DNA from: Synchiropus splendidus
Taxonomy: Eukaryota > Chordata > Actinopteri > Syngnathiformes > Callionymidae
Direction of reading: 5' to 3'
NCBI RefSeq assembly: GCF_027744825.2
Contig: NW_026527078.1
Span: forward strand, 124,001 to 188,000
Length of the DNA stretch: 64,000 nt
The notes beneath the pieces are model-generated. The model was given only the letters and a program-made list of their open reading frames with translations, had not been told where the DNA came from and ran no database searches. Both the position numbers and the translations under genes were made by a program. How positions within the stretch are numbered: the first letter of the stretch is position 1; every line of letters begins with the position of its first letter. Below, piece after piece: positions 9,777 through 22,558 of the stretch.

Positions 9777-12594
9777 GTGTTTTTCCAAAGTTATTAACAC
9801 TTTTATGTTTGGCGTTCCGAAACCCACCTTATCTCAGGCTGAAAAGCGTTTTGTGCATTGTGCCATAACTTTTCAGGGAAGCTTCAGAACATGAAATTTT
9901 AACCTCCCACTATAGCAGAAAGGGTCTTTCTAGTAGTTGCACATCAAATCTAAACTGTCTGAAGTGTTTTTCCAAAGTTATTAACACTTTTATGTTTGGC
10001 GTTCCGAAACCCACATTATCTCAGGCTGAAAAGCGTTTTTGTGCATTGTGCCATAACTTTTCAGGGAAGCTTCAGAACATGAAATTTTAACCTCCCACTA
10101 TAGCAGAAAGGGTCTTTCTAGTAGTTGCACATCAAATCTAAACTGTCTGAAGTGTTTTTCCAAAGTTATTAACACTTTTATGTTTGGCGTTCCGAAACCC
10201 AACTTATCTCAGGCTGAAAAGCGTTTTTGTGCATTGTGCCATAACTTTTCAGGGAAGCTTCAGAACATGAAATTTTAACCTCCCACTATAGCAGAAAGGG
10301 TCTTTCTAGTAGTTGCACATCAAATCTAAACTGTATGAAGTGTTTTTCCAAAGTTATTAACACTTTTATGTTTGGCGTTCCGAAACCCACCTTATCTCAG
10401 GCTGAAAAGCGTTTTGTGCATTGTGCCATAACTTTTCAGGGAAGCTTCAGAACATGAAATTTTAACCTCCCACTATAGCAGAAAGGGTCTTTCTAGTAGT
10501 TGCACATCAAATCTAAACTGTCTGAAGTGTTTTTCCAAAGTTATTAACACTTTTATGTTTGGCGTTCCGAAACCCACTTTATCTCAGGCTGAAAAGCGTT
10601 TTTGTGCATTGTGCCATAACTTTTCAGGGAAGCTTCAGAACATGAAATTTTAACCTCCCACTATAGCAGAAAGGGTCTTTCTAGTAGTTGCACATCAAAT
10701 CTAAACTGTCTGAAGTGTTTTTCCAAAGTTATTAACACTTTTATGTTTGGCGTTCCGAAACCCACCTTATCTCAGGCTGAAAAGCGTTTTTGTGCATTGT
10801 GCCATAACTTTTCAGGGAAGCTTCAGAACATGAAATTTTAACCTCCCACTATAGCAGAAAGGGTCTTTCTAGTAGTTGCACATCAAATCTAAACTGTCTG
10901 AAGTGTTTTTCCAAAGTTATTAACACTTTTATGTTTGGCGTTCCGAAACCCACCTTATCTCAGGCTGAAAAGCGTTTTTGTGCATTGTGCCATAACTTTT
11001 CAGGGAAGCTTCAGAACATGAAATTTTAACCTCCCACTATAGCAGAAAGGGACTTTCTAGTAGTTGCACATCAAATCTAAAGTGTCTGAAGTGTTTTTCC
11101 AAAGTTATTAACACTTTTATGTTTGGCGTTCCGAAACCCACCTTATCTCAGGCTGAAAAGCGTTTTTGTGCATTGTTCCATAACTTTTCAGGGAAGCTTC
11201 AGAACATGAAATTTTAACCTCCCACTATAGCAGAAAGGGTCTTTCTAGTAGTTGCACATCAAATCTAAACTGTCTGAAGTGTTTTTCCAAAGTTATTAAC
11301 ACTTTTATGTTTGGCGTTCCGAAACCCACCTTATCTCAGGCTGAAACGCGTTTTTGTGCATTGTGCCATAACTTTTCAGGGAAGCTTCAGAACATGAAAT
11401 TTTAACCTCCCACTATAGCAGAAAGGGTCTTTCTAGTAGTTGCACATCAAATCTAAACTGTCTGAAGTGATTTTCCAAAGTTATTAACACTTTTATGTTT
11501 GGCGTCCCGAAACCCACCTTATCTCAGGCTGAAAAGCGTTTTTGTGCATTGTGCCATAACTTTTCAGGGAAGCTTCAGAACATGAAATTTTAACCTCCCA
11601 CTATAGCAGAAAGGGTCTTTCTAGTAGTTGCACATCAAATCTAAACTGTCTGAAGTGTTTTTCCAAAGTTATTAACACTTTTATGTTTGGCGTTCCGAAA
11701 CTCACCTTATCTCAGGCTGAAAAGCGTTTTTGTGCATTGTGCCATAACTTTTCAGGGAAGCTTCAGAACATGAAATTTTAACCTCCCACTATAGCAGAAA
11801 GGGTCTTTCTAGTAGTTGCACATCAAATCTAAACTGTCTGAAGTGTTTTTCCAAAGTTATCAACACTTTTATGTTTGGCGTTCCGAAACCCACCTTATCT
11901 CAGGCTGAAAAGCGTTTTTGTGCATTGTGCCATAACTTTTCAGGGAAGCTTCAGAACATGAAATTTTAACCTCCCACTATAGCAGAAAGGGTCTTTCTAG
12001 TAGTTGCACATCAAATCTAAACTGTCTGAAGTGTTTTTCCAAAGTTATTAACACTTTTATGTTTGGCGTTCCGAAACCCACCTTATCTCAGGCTGAAAAG
12101 CGTTTTTGTGCATTGTGCCATAACTTTTCAGGGAAGCTTCAGAACATGAAATTTTAACCTCCCACTATAGCAGAAAGGGTCTTTCTAGTAGTTGCACATA
12201 AAATCTAAACTGTCTGAAGTGTTTTTCCAAAGTTATTAACACTTTTATGTTTGGCGTCCCGAAACCCACCTTATCTCAGGCTGAAAAGCGTTTTTGTGCA
12301 TTGTGCCATAACTTTTCAGGGAAGCTTCAGAACATGAAATTTTAACCTCCCACTATAGCAGAAAGGGTCTTTCTAGTAGTTGCACATCAAATCTAAACTG
12401 TCTGAAGTGTTTTTCCAAAGTTATTAACACTTTTATGTTTGGCGTTCCGAAACCCACCTTATCTCAGGCTGAAAAGCGTTTTTGTACATTGTGCCATAAC
12501 TTTTCAGGGAAGCTTCAGAACATGAAATTTTAACCTCCCACTATAGCAGAAAGGGTCTTTCTAGTAGTTGCACATCAAATCTAAACTGTCTGAA
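9777..12594 (+). repeat. Homogeneous T-class run (15 monomers)
   Basis: Fourteen of fifteen consecutive monomers are class T; the exception is a Cg copy at 11843. The first six form a 3-mer duplication (9777-10339 and 10340-10902). The leading monomer of each unit shows aaactgtatg at its junction and a one-base deletion in the T run (gcgttttgtgc), making both 187 bp. Two monomers, at 11467 and 12219, share ggcgtcccg four monomers apart. The run looks like recent local expansion of one class. Confidence 0.8.
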
Positions 12595-13158
12595 GTGTTT
12601 TTCCAAAGTTATCAACACTTTTATGTTTGGCGTTCCGAAACCCACCTTATCTCAGGCTGAAAAGCGTTTTTACGCATTGTGCCATAACTTTTCAGGGAAG
12701 CTTCAGAACATGAAATTTTAACCTCCCACTATAGCAGAAAGGGTCTTTCTAGTAGGTGCACATCAAATCTAAGCTCTCTGAAGTGTTTTTCGAAAGTTAT
12801 CAACACTTTTATGTTTGGCGTTCCGAAACCCACCTTATCTCAGGCTGAAAAGCGTTTTTGTGCATTGTGCCATAACTTTTCAGGGAAGCTTCAGAACATG
12901 AAATTTTAACCTCCCACTATAGCAGAAAGGGTCTTTCTAGTAGTTGCACATCAAATCTAAACTGTCTGAAGTGTTTTTCCAAAGTTATTAACACTTTTAT
13001 GTTTGGCGTTCCGAAACCCACCTTATCTCAGGCTGAAAAGCGTTTTTGTGCATTGTGCCATAACTTTTCAGGGAAGCTTCAGAACATGAAATTTTAACCT
13101 CCCACTATAGCAGAAAGGGTCTTTCTAGTAGGTGCACATCAAATCTAAGCTCTCTGAA

Positions 13159-16100
13159 GTGTTTTTCGAAAGTTATCAACACTTTTATGTTTGGCGTTCC
13201 GAAACCCACCTTATCTCAGGCTGAAAAGCGTTTTTGTGCATTGTGCCATAACTTTTCAGGGAAGCTTCAGAACATGAAATTTTAACCTCCCACTATAGCA
13301 GAAAGGGTCTTTCTAGTAGTTGCACATCAAATCTAAACTGTCTGAAGTGTTTTTCCAAAGTTATTAACACTTTTATGTTTGGCGTTCCGAAACCCACCTT
13401 ATCTCAGGCTGAAAAGCGTTTTTGTGCATTGTGCCATAACTTTTCAGGGAAGCTTCAGAACATGAAATTTTAACCTCCCACTATAGCAGAAAGGGTCTTT
13501 CTAGTAGTTGCACATCAAATCTAAACTGTCTGAAGTGTTTTTCCAAAGTTATCAACACTTTTATGTTTGGCGTTCCGAAACCCACCTTATCTCAGGCTGA
13601 AAAGCGTTTTTGTGCATTGTGCCATAACTTTTCAGGGAAGCTTCAGAACATGAAATTTTAACCTCCCACTATAGCAGAAAGGGTCTTTCTAGTAGTTGCA
13701 CATCAAATCTAAGCTGTCTGAAGTGTTTTTCAAAAGTTATCAACACTTCTATGTTTGGCGTTCCGAAACCCACCTTATCTCAGGCTGAAAAGCGTTTTTG
13801 TGCATTGTGCCATAACTTTTCAGGGAAGCTTCAGAACATGAAATTTTAACCTCCCACTATAGCAGAAAGGGTCTTTCTAGTAGTTGCACATCAAATCTAA
13901 ACTGTCTGAAGTGTTTTTCCAAAGTTATTAACACTTTTATGTTTGGCGTTCCGAAACCCACCTTATCTCAGGCTGAAAAGCGTTTTTGTGCATTGTGCCA
14001 TAACTTTTCAGGGAAGCTTCAGAACATGAAATTTTAACCTCCCACTATAGCAGAAAGGGTCTTTCTAGTAGTTGCACATCAAATCTAAACTGTCTGAAGT
14101 GTTTTTCCAAAGTTATTAACACTTTTATGTTTGGCGTTCCGAAACCCACCTTATCTCAGGCTGAAAAGCGTTTTTGTGCATTGTGCCATAACTTTTCAGG
14201 GAAGCTTCAGAACATGAAATTTTAACCTCCCACTATAGCAGAAAGGGTCTTTCTAGTAGTTGCACATTAAATCTAAACTGTCTGAAGTGTTTTTCCAAAG
14301 TTATCAACACTTTTATGTTTGGTGTTCCGAAACCCACCTTATCTCAGGCTGAAAAGCGTTTTTGTGCATTGTGCCATAACTTTTCAGGGAAGCTTCAGAA
14401 CATGAAATTTTAACCTCCCACTGTAGCAGAAAGGGTCTTTCTAGTAGTTGCACATCAAATCTAAACTGTCTGAAGTGTTTTTCCAAAGTTATTAACACTT
14501 TTATGTTTGGCGTTCCGAAACCCACCTTATCTCAGGCTGAAAAGCGTTTTTGTGCATTGTGCCATACCTTTTCAGGGAAGCTTCAGAACATGAAATTTTA
14601 ACCTCCCACTATAGCAGAAAGGGTCTTTCTAGTAGTTGCACATCAAATCTAAGCTGTCTGAAGTGTTTTTCAAAAGTTATCAACACTTTTATGTTTGGCG
14701 TTCCGAAACCCACCTTATCTCAGGCTGAAAAGCGTTTTTACGCATTGTGCCATAACTTTTCAGGGAAGCTTCAGAACATGAAATTTTAACCTCCCACTAT
14801 AGCAGAAAGGGTCTTTCTAGTAGTTGCACATCAAATCTAAACTGTCTGAAGTGTTTTTCCAAAGTTATTAACACTTTTATGTTTGGCGTTCCGAAACCCA
14901 CCTTATCTCAGGCTGAAAAGCGTTTTTGTGCATTGTGCCATAACTTTTTAGGGAAGCTTCAGAACATGAAATTTTAACCTCCCACTATAGCAGAAAGGGT
15001 CTTTCTAGTAGTTGCACATCAAATCTAAACTGTCTGAAGTGTTTTTCCAAAGTTATTAACACTTTTATGTTTGGCGTTCCGAAACCCACCTTATCTCAGG
15101 CTGAAAAGCGTTTTTGTGCATTGTGCCATAACTTTTTAGGGAAGCTTCAGAACATGAAATTTTAACCTCCCACTATAGCAGAAAGGGTCTTTCTAGTAGT
15201 TGCACATCAAATCTAAACTGTCTGAAGTGTTTTTCCAAAGTTATTAACACTTTTATGTTTGGCGTTCCGAAACCCACCTTATCTCAGGCTGAAAAGCGTT
15301 TTTGTGCATTGTGCCATAACTTTTCAGGGAAGCTTCAGAACATGAAATTTTAACCTCCCACTATAGCAGAAAGGGTCTTTCTAGTAGTTGCACATCAAAT
15401 CTAAACTGTCTGAAGTGTTTTTCCAAAGTTATCAACACTTTTATGTTTGGCGTTCCGAAACCCACCTTATCTCAGGCTGAAAAGCGTTTTTACGCATTGT
15501 GCCATAACTTTTCAGGGAAGCTTCAGAACATGAAATTTTAACCTCCCACTATAGCAGAAAGGGTCTTTCTAGTAGGTGCACATCAAATCTAAGCTGTCTG
15601 AAGTGTTTTTCGAAAGTTATCAACACTTTTATGTTTGGCGTTCCGAAACCCACCTTATCTCAGGCTGAAAAGCGTTTTTGTGCATTGTGCCATAACTTTT
15701 CAGGGAAGCTTCAGAACATGAAATTTTAACCTCCCACTATAGCAGAAAGGGTCTTTCTAGTAGTTGCACATCAAATCTAAACTGTCTGAAGTGTTTTTCC
15801 AAAGTTATTAACACTTTTATGTTTGGCGTTCCGAAACCCACCTTATCTCAGGCTGAAAAGCGTTTTTGTGCATTGTGCCATAACTTTTCAGGGAAGCTTC
15901 AGAACATGAAATTTTAACCTCCCACTATAGCAGAAAGGGTCTTTCTAGTAGTTGCACATCAAATCTAAACTGTCTGAAGTGTTTTTCCAAAGTTATTAAC
16001 ACTTTTATGTTTGGCGTTCCGAAACCCACCTTATCTCAGGCTGAAAAGCGTTTTTGTGCATTGTGCCATAACTTTTCAGGGAAGCTTCAGAACATGAAAT

Positions 16101-16166
16101 TTTAACCTCCCACTATAGCAGAAAGGGTCTTTCTAGTAGGTGCACATCAAATCTAAGCTCTCTGAA
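13159..16166 (+). repeat. 16-monomer HOR 'alpha', fullest copy
   Basis: Class order is S, T, Cg, A, T, T, Cg, T, Aa, T, T, T, Ca, G, T, T over 3008 bp. Marker substitutions identify the unit: cttctatg in the A monomer at 13723, cattaaatc with ggtgttccg at 14287, Aa at 14663, and ttttaggg (C99 to T) in the consecutive T monomers at 14851 and 15039. The same markers recur in the same order downstream, which defines the HOR. The monomer at 14475 has a private gccatacc that removes a stop codon and gives a chance open frame. Confidence 0.82.
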
Positions 16167-18610
16167 GTGTTTTTCGAAAGTTATCAACACTTTTATGTTT
16201 GGCGTTCCGAAACCCACCTTATCTCAGGCTGAAAAGCGTTTTTGTGCATTGTGCCATAACTTTTCAGGGAAGCTTCAGAACATGAAATTTTAACCTCCCA
16301 CTATAGCAGAAAGGGTCTTTCTAGTAGTTGCACATCAAATCTAAACTGTCTGAAGTGTTTTTCCAAAGTTATTAACACTTTTATGTTTGGCGTTCCGAAA
16401 CCCACCTTATCTCAGGCTGAAAAGCGTTTTTGTGCATTGTGCCATAACTTTTCAGGGAAGCTTCAGAACATGAAATTTTAACCTCCCACTATAGCAGAAA
16501 GGGTCTTTCTAGTAGTTGCACATCAAATCTAAACTGTCTGAAGTGTTTTTCCAAAGTTATCAACACTTTTATGTTTGGCGTTCCGAAACCCACCTTATCT
16601 CAGGCTGAAAAGCGTTTTTGTGCATTGTGCCATAACTTTTCAGGGAAGCTTCAGAACATGAAATTTTAACCTCCCACTATAGCAGAAAGGGTCTTTCTAG
16701 TAGTTGCACATCAAATCTAAGCTGTCTGAAGTGTTTTTCAAAAGTTATCAACACTTCTATGTTTGGCGTTCCGAAACCCACCTTATCTCAGGCTGAAAAG
16801 CGTTTTTGTGCATTGTGCCATAACTTTTCAGGGAAGCTTCAGAACATGAAATTTTAACCTCCCACTATAGCAGAAAGGGTCTTTCTAGTAGTTGCACATC
16901 AAATCTAAACTGTCTGAAGTGTTTTTCCAAAGTTATTAACACTTTTATGTTTGGCGTTCCGAAACCCACCTTATCTCAGGCTGAAAAGCGTTTTTATGCA
17001 TTGTGCCATAACTTTTCAGGGAAGCTTCAGAACATGAAATTTTAACCTCCCACTATAGCAGAAAGGGTCTTTCTAGTAGTTGCACATCAAATCTAAACTG
17101 TCTGAAGTGTTTTTCCAAAGTTATTAACACTTTTATGTTTGGCGTTCCGAAACCCACCTTATCTCAGGCTGAAAAGCGTTTTTGTGCATTGTGCCATAAC
17201 TTTTCAGGGAAGCTTCAGAACATGAAATTTTAACCTCCCACTATAGCAGAAAGGGTCTTTCTAGTAGTTGCACATCAAATCTAAGCTGTCTGAAGTGTTT
17301 TTCAAAAGTTATCAACACTTTTATGTTTGGCGTTCCGAAACCCACCTTATCTCAGGCTGAAAAGCGTTTTTACGCATTGTGCCATAACTTTTCAGGGAAG
17401 CTTCAGAACATGAAATTTTAACCTCCCACTATAGCAGAAAGGGTCTTTCTAGTAGTTGCACATCAAATCTAAACTGTCTGAAGTGTTTTTCCAAAGTTAT
17501 TAACACTTTTATGTTTGGCGTTCCGAAACCCACCTTATCTCAGGCTGAAAAGCGTTTTTGTGCATTGTGCCATAACTTTTTAGGGAAGCTTCAGAACATG
17601 AAATTTTAACCTCCCACTATAGCAGAAAGGGTCTTTCTAGTAGTTGCACATCAAATCTAAACTGTCTGAAGTGTTTTTCCAAAGTTATTAACACTTTTAT
17701 GTTTGGCGTTCCGAAACCCACCTTATCTCAGGCTGAAAAGCGTTTTTGTGCATTGTGCCATAACTTTTTAGGGAAGCTTCAGAACATGAAATTTTAACCT
17801 CCCACTATAGCAGAAAGGGTCTTTCTAGTAGTTGCACATCAAATCTAAACTGTCTGAAGTGTTTTTCCAAAGTTATTAACACTTTTATGTTTGGCGTTCC
17901 GAAACCCACCTTATCTCAGGCTGAAAAGCGTTTTTGTGCATTGTGCCATAACTTTTCAGGGAAGCTTCAGAACATGAAATTTTAACCTCCCACTATAGCA
18001 GAAAGGGTCTTTCTAGTAGTTGCACATCAAATCTAAACTGTCTGAAGTGTTTTTCCAAAGTTATCAACACTTTTATGTTTGGCGTTCCGAAACCCACCTT
18101 ATCTCAGGCTGAAAAGCGTTTTTACGCATTGTGCCATAACTTTTCAGGGAAGCTTCAGAACATGAAATTTTAACCTCCCACTATAGCAGAAAGGGTCTTT
18201 CTAGTAGGTGCACATCAAATCTAAGCTGTCTGAAGTGTTTTTCGAAAGTTATCAACACTTTTATGTTTGGCGTTCCGAAACCCACCTTATCTCAGGCTGA
18301 AAAGCGTTTTTGTGCATTGTGCCATAACTTTTCAGGGAAGCTTCAGAACATGAAATTTTAACCTCCCACTATAGCAGAAAGGGTCTTTCTAGTAGTTGCA
18401 CATCAAATCTAAACTGTCTGAAGTGTTTTTCCAAAGTTATTAACACTTTTATGTTTGGCGTTCCGAAACCCACCTTATCTCAGGCTGAAAAGCGTTTTTG
18501 TGCATTGTGCCATAACTTTTCAGGGAAGCTTCAGAACATGAAATTTTAACCTCCCACTATAGCAGAAAGGGTCTTTCTAGTAGTTGCACATTAAATCTAA
18601 ACTGTCTGAA
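16167..18610 (+). repeat. HOR alpha, deletion copy (13 monomers)
   Basis: Order is S, T, Cg, A(cttctatg, 16731), T, T, Aa (17295), T and T with ttttaggg (17483, 17671), T, Ca, G, T. Compared with the fullest copy it lacks the Cg(cattaaatc)-T pair before Aa and one trailing T. Loss of whole monomers without a break in the 188-bp phase is the signature of unequal exchange between monomers. The T at 16919 has tttttatgc, a one-step intermediate between the GT and AC states at 78-79. Confidence 0.8.
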
Positions 18611-20302
18611 GTGTTTTTCCAAAGTTATCAACACTTTTATGTTTGGTGTTCCGAAACCCACCTTATCTCAGGCTGAAAAGCGTTTTTGTGCATTGTGCCA
18701 TAACTTTTCAGGGAAGCTTCAGAACATGAAATTTTAACCACCCACTATAGCAGAAAGGGTCTTTCTAGTAGTTGCACATCAAATCTAAACTGTCTGAAGT
18801 GTTTTTCCAAAGTTATTAACACTTTTATGTTTGGCGTTCCGAAACCCACCTTATCTCAGGCTGAAAAGCGTTTTTGTGCATTGTGCCATAACTTTTCAGG
18901 GAAGCTTCAGAACATGAAATTTTAACCTCCCACTATAGCAGAAAGGGTCTTTCTAGTAGTTGCACATCAAATCTAAGCTGTCTGAAGTGTTTTTCCAAAG
19001 TTATCAACACTTTTATGTTTGGCGTTCCGAAAGCCACCTTATCTCAGGCTGAAAAGCGTTTTTACGCATTGTGCCATAACTTTTCAGGGAAGCTTCAGAA
19101 CATGAAATTTTAACCTCCCACTATAGCAGAAAGGGTCTTTCTAGTAGTTGCACATCAAATCTAAACTGTCTGAAGTGTTTTTCCAAAGTTATTAACACTT
19201 TTATGTTTGGCGTTCCGAAACCCACCTTATCTCAGGCTGAAAAGCGTTTTTGTGCATTGTGCCATAACTTTTTAGGGAAGCTTCAGAACATGAAATTTTA
19301 ACCTCCCACTATAGCAGAAAGGGTCTTTCTAGTAGTTGCACATCAAATCTAAACTGTCTGAAGTGTTTTTCCAAAGTTATTAACACTTTTATGTTTGGCG
19401 TTCCGAAACCCACCTTATCTCAGGCTGAAAAGCGTTTTTGTGCATTGTGCCATAACTTTTTAGGGAAGCTTCAGAACATGAAATTTTAACCTCCCACTAT
19501 AGCAGAAAGGGTCTTTCTAGTAGTTGCACATCAAATCTAAACTGTCTGAAGTGTTTTTCCAAAGTTATTAACACTTTTATGTTTGGCGTTCCGAAACCCA
19601 CCTTATCTCAGGCTGAAAAGCGTTTTTGTGCATTGTGCCATAACTTTTCAGGGAAGCTTCAGAACATGAAATTTTAACCTCCCACTATAGCAGAAAGGGT
19701 CTTTCTAGTAGTTGCACATCAAATCTAAACTGTCTGAAGTGTTTTTCCAAAGTTATCAACACTTTTATGTTTGGCGTTCCGAAACCCACCTTATCTCAGG
19801 CTGAAAAGCGTTTTTACGCATTGTGCCATAACTTTTCAGGGAAGCTTCAGAACATGAAATTTTAACCTCCCACTATAGCAGAAAGGGTCTTTCTAGTAGG
19901 TGCACATCAAATCTAAGCTGTCTGAAGTGTTTTTCGAAAGTTATCAACACTTTTATGTTTGGCGTTCCGAAACCCACCTTATCTCAGGCTGAAAAGCGTT
20001 TTTGTGCATTGTGCCATAACTTTTCAGGGAAGCTTCAGAACATGAAATTTTAACCTCCCACTATAGCAGAAAGGGTCTTTCTAGTAGTTGCACATCAAAT
20101 CTAAACTGTCTGAAGTGTTTTTCCAAAGTTATTAACACTTTTATGTTTGGCGTTCCGAAACCCACCTTATCTCAGGCTGAAAAGCGTTTTTGTGCATTGT
20201 GCCATAACTTTTCAGGGAAGCTTCAGAACATGAAATTTTAACCTCCCACTATAGCAGAAAGGGTCTTTCTAGTAGTTGCACATCAAATCTAAACTGTCTG
20301 AA
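18611..20302 (+). repeat. HOR alpha, right-half copy (9 monomers)
   Basis: Starts directly with the Cg marker (cattaaatc, ggtgttccg), then T, an Aa-derived monomer at 18987, two ttttaggg T monomers (19175, 19363), T, Ca, G, T. The S-T-Cg-A-T-T left half is missing. The 18987 monomer matches Aa except for C10 instead of A10, and has a private gaaagccacc. It is best read as Aa with a single reversion or a short conversion tract. Confidence 0.75.
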
Positions 20303-22558
20303 GTGTTTTTCCAAAGTTATCAACACTTTTATGTTTGGCGTTCCGAAACCCACCTTATCTCAGGCTGAAAAGCGTTTTTACGCATTGTGCCATAACTTTT
20401 CAGGGAAGCTTCAGAACATGAAATTTTAACCTCCCACTATAGCAGAAAGGGTCTTTCTAGTAGGTGCACATCAAATCTAAGCTCTCTGAAGTGTTTTTCG
20501 AAAGTTATCAACACTTTAATGTTTGGCGTTCCGAAACCCACCTTATCTCAGGCTGAAAAGCGTTTTTGTGCATTGTGCCATAACTTTTCAGGGAAGCTTC
20601 AGAACATGAAATTTTAACCTCCCACTATAGCAGAAAGGGTCTTTCTAGTAGTTGCACATCAAATCTAAACTGTCTGAAGTGTTTTTCCAAAGTTATTAAC
20701 ACTTTTATGTTTGGCGTTCCGAAACCCACCTTATCTCAGGCTGAAAAGCGTTTTTGTGCATTGTGCCATAACTTTTCAGGGAAGCTTCAGAACATGAAAT
20801 TTTAACCTCCCACTATAGCAGAAAGGGTCTTTCTAGTAGTTGCACATCAAATCTAAACTGTCTGAAGTGTTTTTCCAAAGTTATCAACACTTTTATGTTT
20901 GGCGTTCCGAAACCCACCTTATCTCAGGCTGAAAAGCGTTTTTGTGCATTGTGCCATAACTTTTCAGGGAAGCTTCAGAACATGAAATTTTAACCTCCCA
21001 CTATAGCAGAAAGGGTCTTTCTAGTAGTTGCACATCAAATCTAAGCTGTCTGAAGTGTTTTTCAAAAGTTATCAACACTTCTATGTTTGGCGTTCCGAAA
21101 CCCACCTTATCTCAGGCTGAAAAGCGTTTTTGTGCATTGTTCCATAACTTTTCAGGGAAGCTTCAGAACATGAAATTTTAACCTCCCACTATAGCAGAAA
21201 GGGTCTTTCTAGTAGTTGCACAACAAATCTAAACTGTCTGAAGTGTTTTTCCAAAGTTATTAACACTTTTATGTTTGGCGTTCCGAAACCCACCTTATCT
21301 CAGGCTGAAAAGCGTTTTTGTGCATTGTGCCATAACTTTTCAGGGAAGCTTCAGAACATGAAATTTTAACCTCCCACTATAGCAGAAAGGGTCTTTCTAG
21401 TAGTTGCACATCAAATCTAAACTGTCTGAAGTGTTTTTCCAAAGTTATTAACACTTTTATGTTTGGCGTTCCGAAACCCACCTTATCTCAGGCTGAAAAG
21501 CGTTTTTGTGCATTGTGCCATAACTTTTCAGGGAAGCTTCAGAACATGAAATTTTAACCTCCCACTATAGCAGAAAGGGTCTTTCTAGTAGGTGCACATC
21601 AAATCTAAGCTCTCTGAAGTGTTTTTCGAAAGTTATCAACACTTTTATGTTTGGCGTTCCGAAACCCACCTTATCTCAGGCTGAAAAGCGTTTTTGTGCA
21701 TTGTGCCATAACTTTTCAGGGAAGCTTCAGAACATGAAATTTTAACCTCCCACTATAGCAGAAAGGGTCTTTCTAGTAGTTGCACATCAAATCTAAACTG
21801 TCTGAAGTGTTTTTCCAAAGTTATTAACACTTTTATGTTTGGCGTTCCGAAACCCACCTTATCTCAGGCTGAAAAGCGTTTTTGTGCATTGTGCCATAAC
21901 TTTTCAGGGAAGCTTCAGAACATGAAATTTTAACCTCCCACTATAGCAGAAAGGGTCTTTCTAGTAGTTGCACATCAAATCTAAACTGTCTGAAGTGTTT
22001 TTCCAAAGTTATTAACACTTTTATGTTTGGCGTTCCGAAACCCACCTTATCTCAGGCTGAAAAGCGTTTTTGTGCATTGTGCCATAACTTTTCAGGGAAG
22101 CTTCAGAACATGAAATTTTAACCTCCCACTATAGCAGAAAGGGTCTTTCTAGTAGTTGCACAACAAATCTAAACTGTGTGAAGTGTTTTTCCAAAGTTAT
22201 TAACACTTTTATGTTTGGCGTTCCGAAACCCACCTTATCTCAGGCTGAAAAGCGTTTTTGTGCATTGTGCCATAACTTTTCAGGGAAGCTTCAGAACATG
22301 AAATTTTAACCTCCCACTATAGCAGAAAGGGTCTTTCTAGTAGTTGCACATCAAATCTAAACTGTCTGAAGTGTTTTTCCAAAGTTATTAACACTTTTAT
22401 GTTTGGCGTTCCGAAACCCACCTTATCTCAGGCTGAAAAGCGTTTTTGTGCATTGTGCCATAACTTTTCAGGGAAGCTTCAGAACATGAAATTTTAACCT
22501 CCCACTATAGCAGAAAGGGTCTTTCTAGTAGGTGCACATCAAATCTAAACTCTCTGAA
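20303..22558 (+). repeat. HOR alpha left half plus 5-monomer duplication
   Basis: Ca, S, T, Cg, A(cttctatg, 21055), T, T gives the left half of alpha. A 5-mer duplication overlaps it: the T monomers at 21243 and 22183 share cacaacaaatc, and T, T, S, T, T (21243-22182) is followed by T, T, then a hybrid G monomer at 22559. The right half of alpha (Cg marker to Ca-G) is absent here, complementing the previous copy that has only the right half. Confidence 0.7.

Noticed and set aside
14550..14789. Plus-strand open frame of 79 codons
   Set aside because: It begins at a TTG and depends on the private gccatacc in one monomer, which removes a TAA. There is no family resemblance, and the frame shifts with each 188-bp unit.
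14851..15226. TTTAGGG-like strings in the ttttaggg T monomers (telomere repeat)
   Set aside because: The string arises once per monomer from a single C99-to-T change and is not in tandem with itself, so it is not telomeric DNA.
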